IMG/VR virus record: IMGVR_UViG_3300009488_000012
Location: 1 to 39,240 of that record
Source: a virus
Reading direction: 5' to 3' (one strand)
DNA length: 39,240 bases
The position numbers were made by a program, and so were the translations under genes. The first letter of the stretch is position 1; each line of letters starts with the position of its first letter. Shown here piece after piece: positions 38,973 through 39,240 of this stretch. The notes below the pieces were generated by a model. That model was not told the origin of the DNA and searched no databases. It worked only from the letters and a program-made list of their open reading frames with translations.

Positions 38973-39240
38973 ATGATGGCAATACAAAGTCTTAGGCGAG
39001 GGCAATCGCTGGGCCAGCTTTTAGGAACGGGTCTTGGATCTGGACTATCAGGAGGTTTACAGCTTCTTGCAAAACAAAAATTAGGTCAACTAGCAGAAAG
39101 ACAGCAAACGCAACGAACACAAGGAGCTCTTGATTTGTTGCTGAGTGGTGACCCACAAAAAGTTTCACAAGGTGTCTCACTTCTTCCTCAGAATATGCAA
39201 GTTGAATACATTAAAAACATGCGTCGACAACAACAGCAAC
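38973..39240 (+). CDS. Ejection-like internal virion protein, 5' part (continues at position 1)
   Basis: The ATG at 38973 (or 38976) follows AAGGAGG closely, starting ten bases after the previous stop. The visible part encodes MMAIQSLRRGQSLGQLLGTG then LGSGLSGGLQLLAKQKL and a Gln-rich stretch. The frame runs off the window end and, through the 123-base overlap, continues exactly in frame to the stop at 965. See the entry at 1-965 for the whole protein. Confidence 0.85.
   Translation, partial: MMAIQSLRRGQSLGQLLGTGLGSGLSGGLQLLAKQKLGQLAERQQTQRTQGALDLLLSGDPQKVSQGVSLLPQNMQVEYIKNMRRQQQQ

Overview
The window is a complete, circularly closed genome of a tailed bacteriophage with podovirus-like structural genes. 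Bases 1-123 are repeated exactly at 39118-39240, so the unique genome is about 39,117 bp, and one gene runs across the join. The structural set is terminase large subunit, P22-type portal, scaffold, N4-gp56-family capsid, adaptor, a large stabilisation/hub protein and three ejection-like proteins. There is no tape measure, sheath or tail tube. Most genes have strong AAGGAG-type ribosome binding sites. The DNA is AT-rich by eye. I see no tRNA, integrase, CRISPR array, DNA polymerase, helicase, primase or recognisable endolysin. The host cannot be fixed from the sequence. One in-frame palindromic insert (PPYAKATEDRQ, near 17.97 kb) resembles a peptide I remember from proteins of uncultured, genome-reduced bacteria.

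Layout. 38.4 kb through the join to 2.5 kb: ejection-like proteins. 2.6-2.8 kb: a leftward ribbon-helix-helix regulator with a palindromic operator candidate. 2.9-11.8 kb: a rightward block of tail fibre genes with shared modules, C1q-like ends, an HNH endonuclease and a final S74-chaperone fibre, closed by a terminator. 11.9-14.4 kb: a leftward operon with an ERF-family annealing protein. 14.44-14.59 kb: divergent promoters. 14.6-16.2 kb: a small HTH protein and small membrane or hypothetical proteins. 16.3-19.65 kb: a block with opposite GC skew carrying a replication-type HTH protein, a hidden gene without an ATG start, a RusA resolvase and a probable terminase small subunit. 19.64-24.87 kb: a chain of about 15 overlapping small genes, most joined by the same overlap cassette. 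24.87-26.6 kb: terminase, a tiny membrane peptide and two hairpins. 26.6-37.75 kb: structural genes, with an unusual five-hairpin leader in front of the capsid gene.

How it works together. The divergent promoters at 14.5 kb probably drive the early genes both ways. ERF annealing and RusA resolution point to recombination-dependent processing of DNA made by host replication enzymes. The small-gene chain probably holds host-interaction factors translated by coupling. The terminator at 26.55 kb separates early/packaging genes from virion genes. The capsid gene has its own candidate promoter and structured leader, followed by a terminator after the next gene, which would favour high capsid expression. 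The fibre block appears built by duplication and module swapping.
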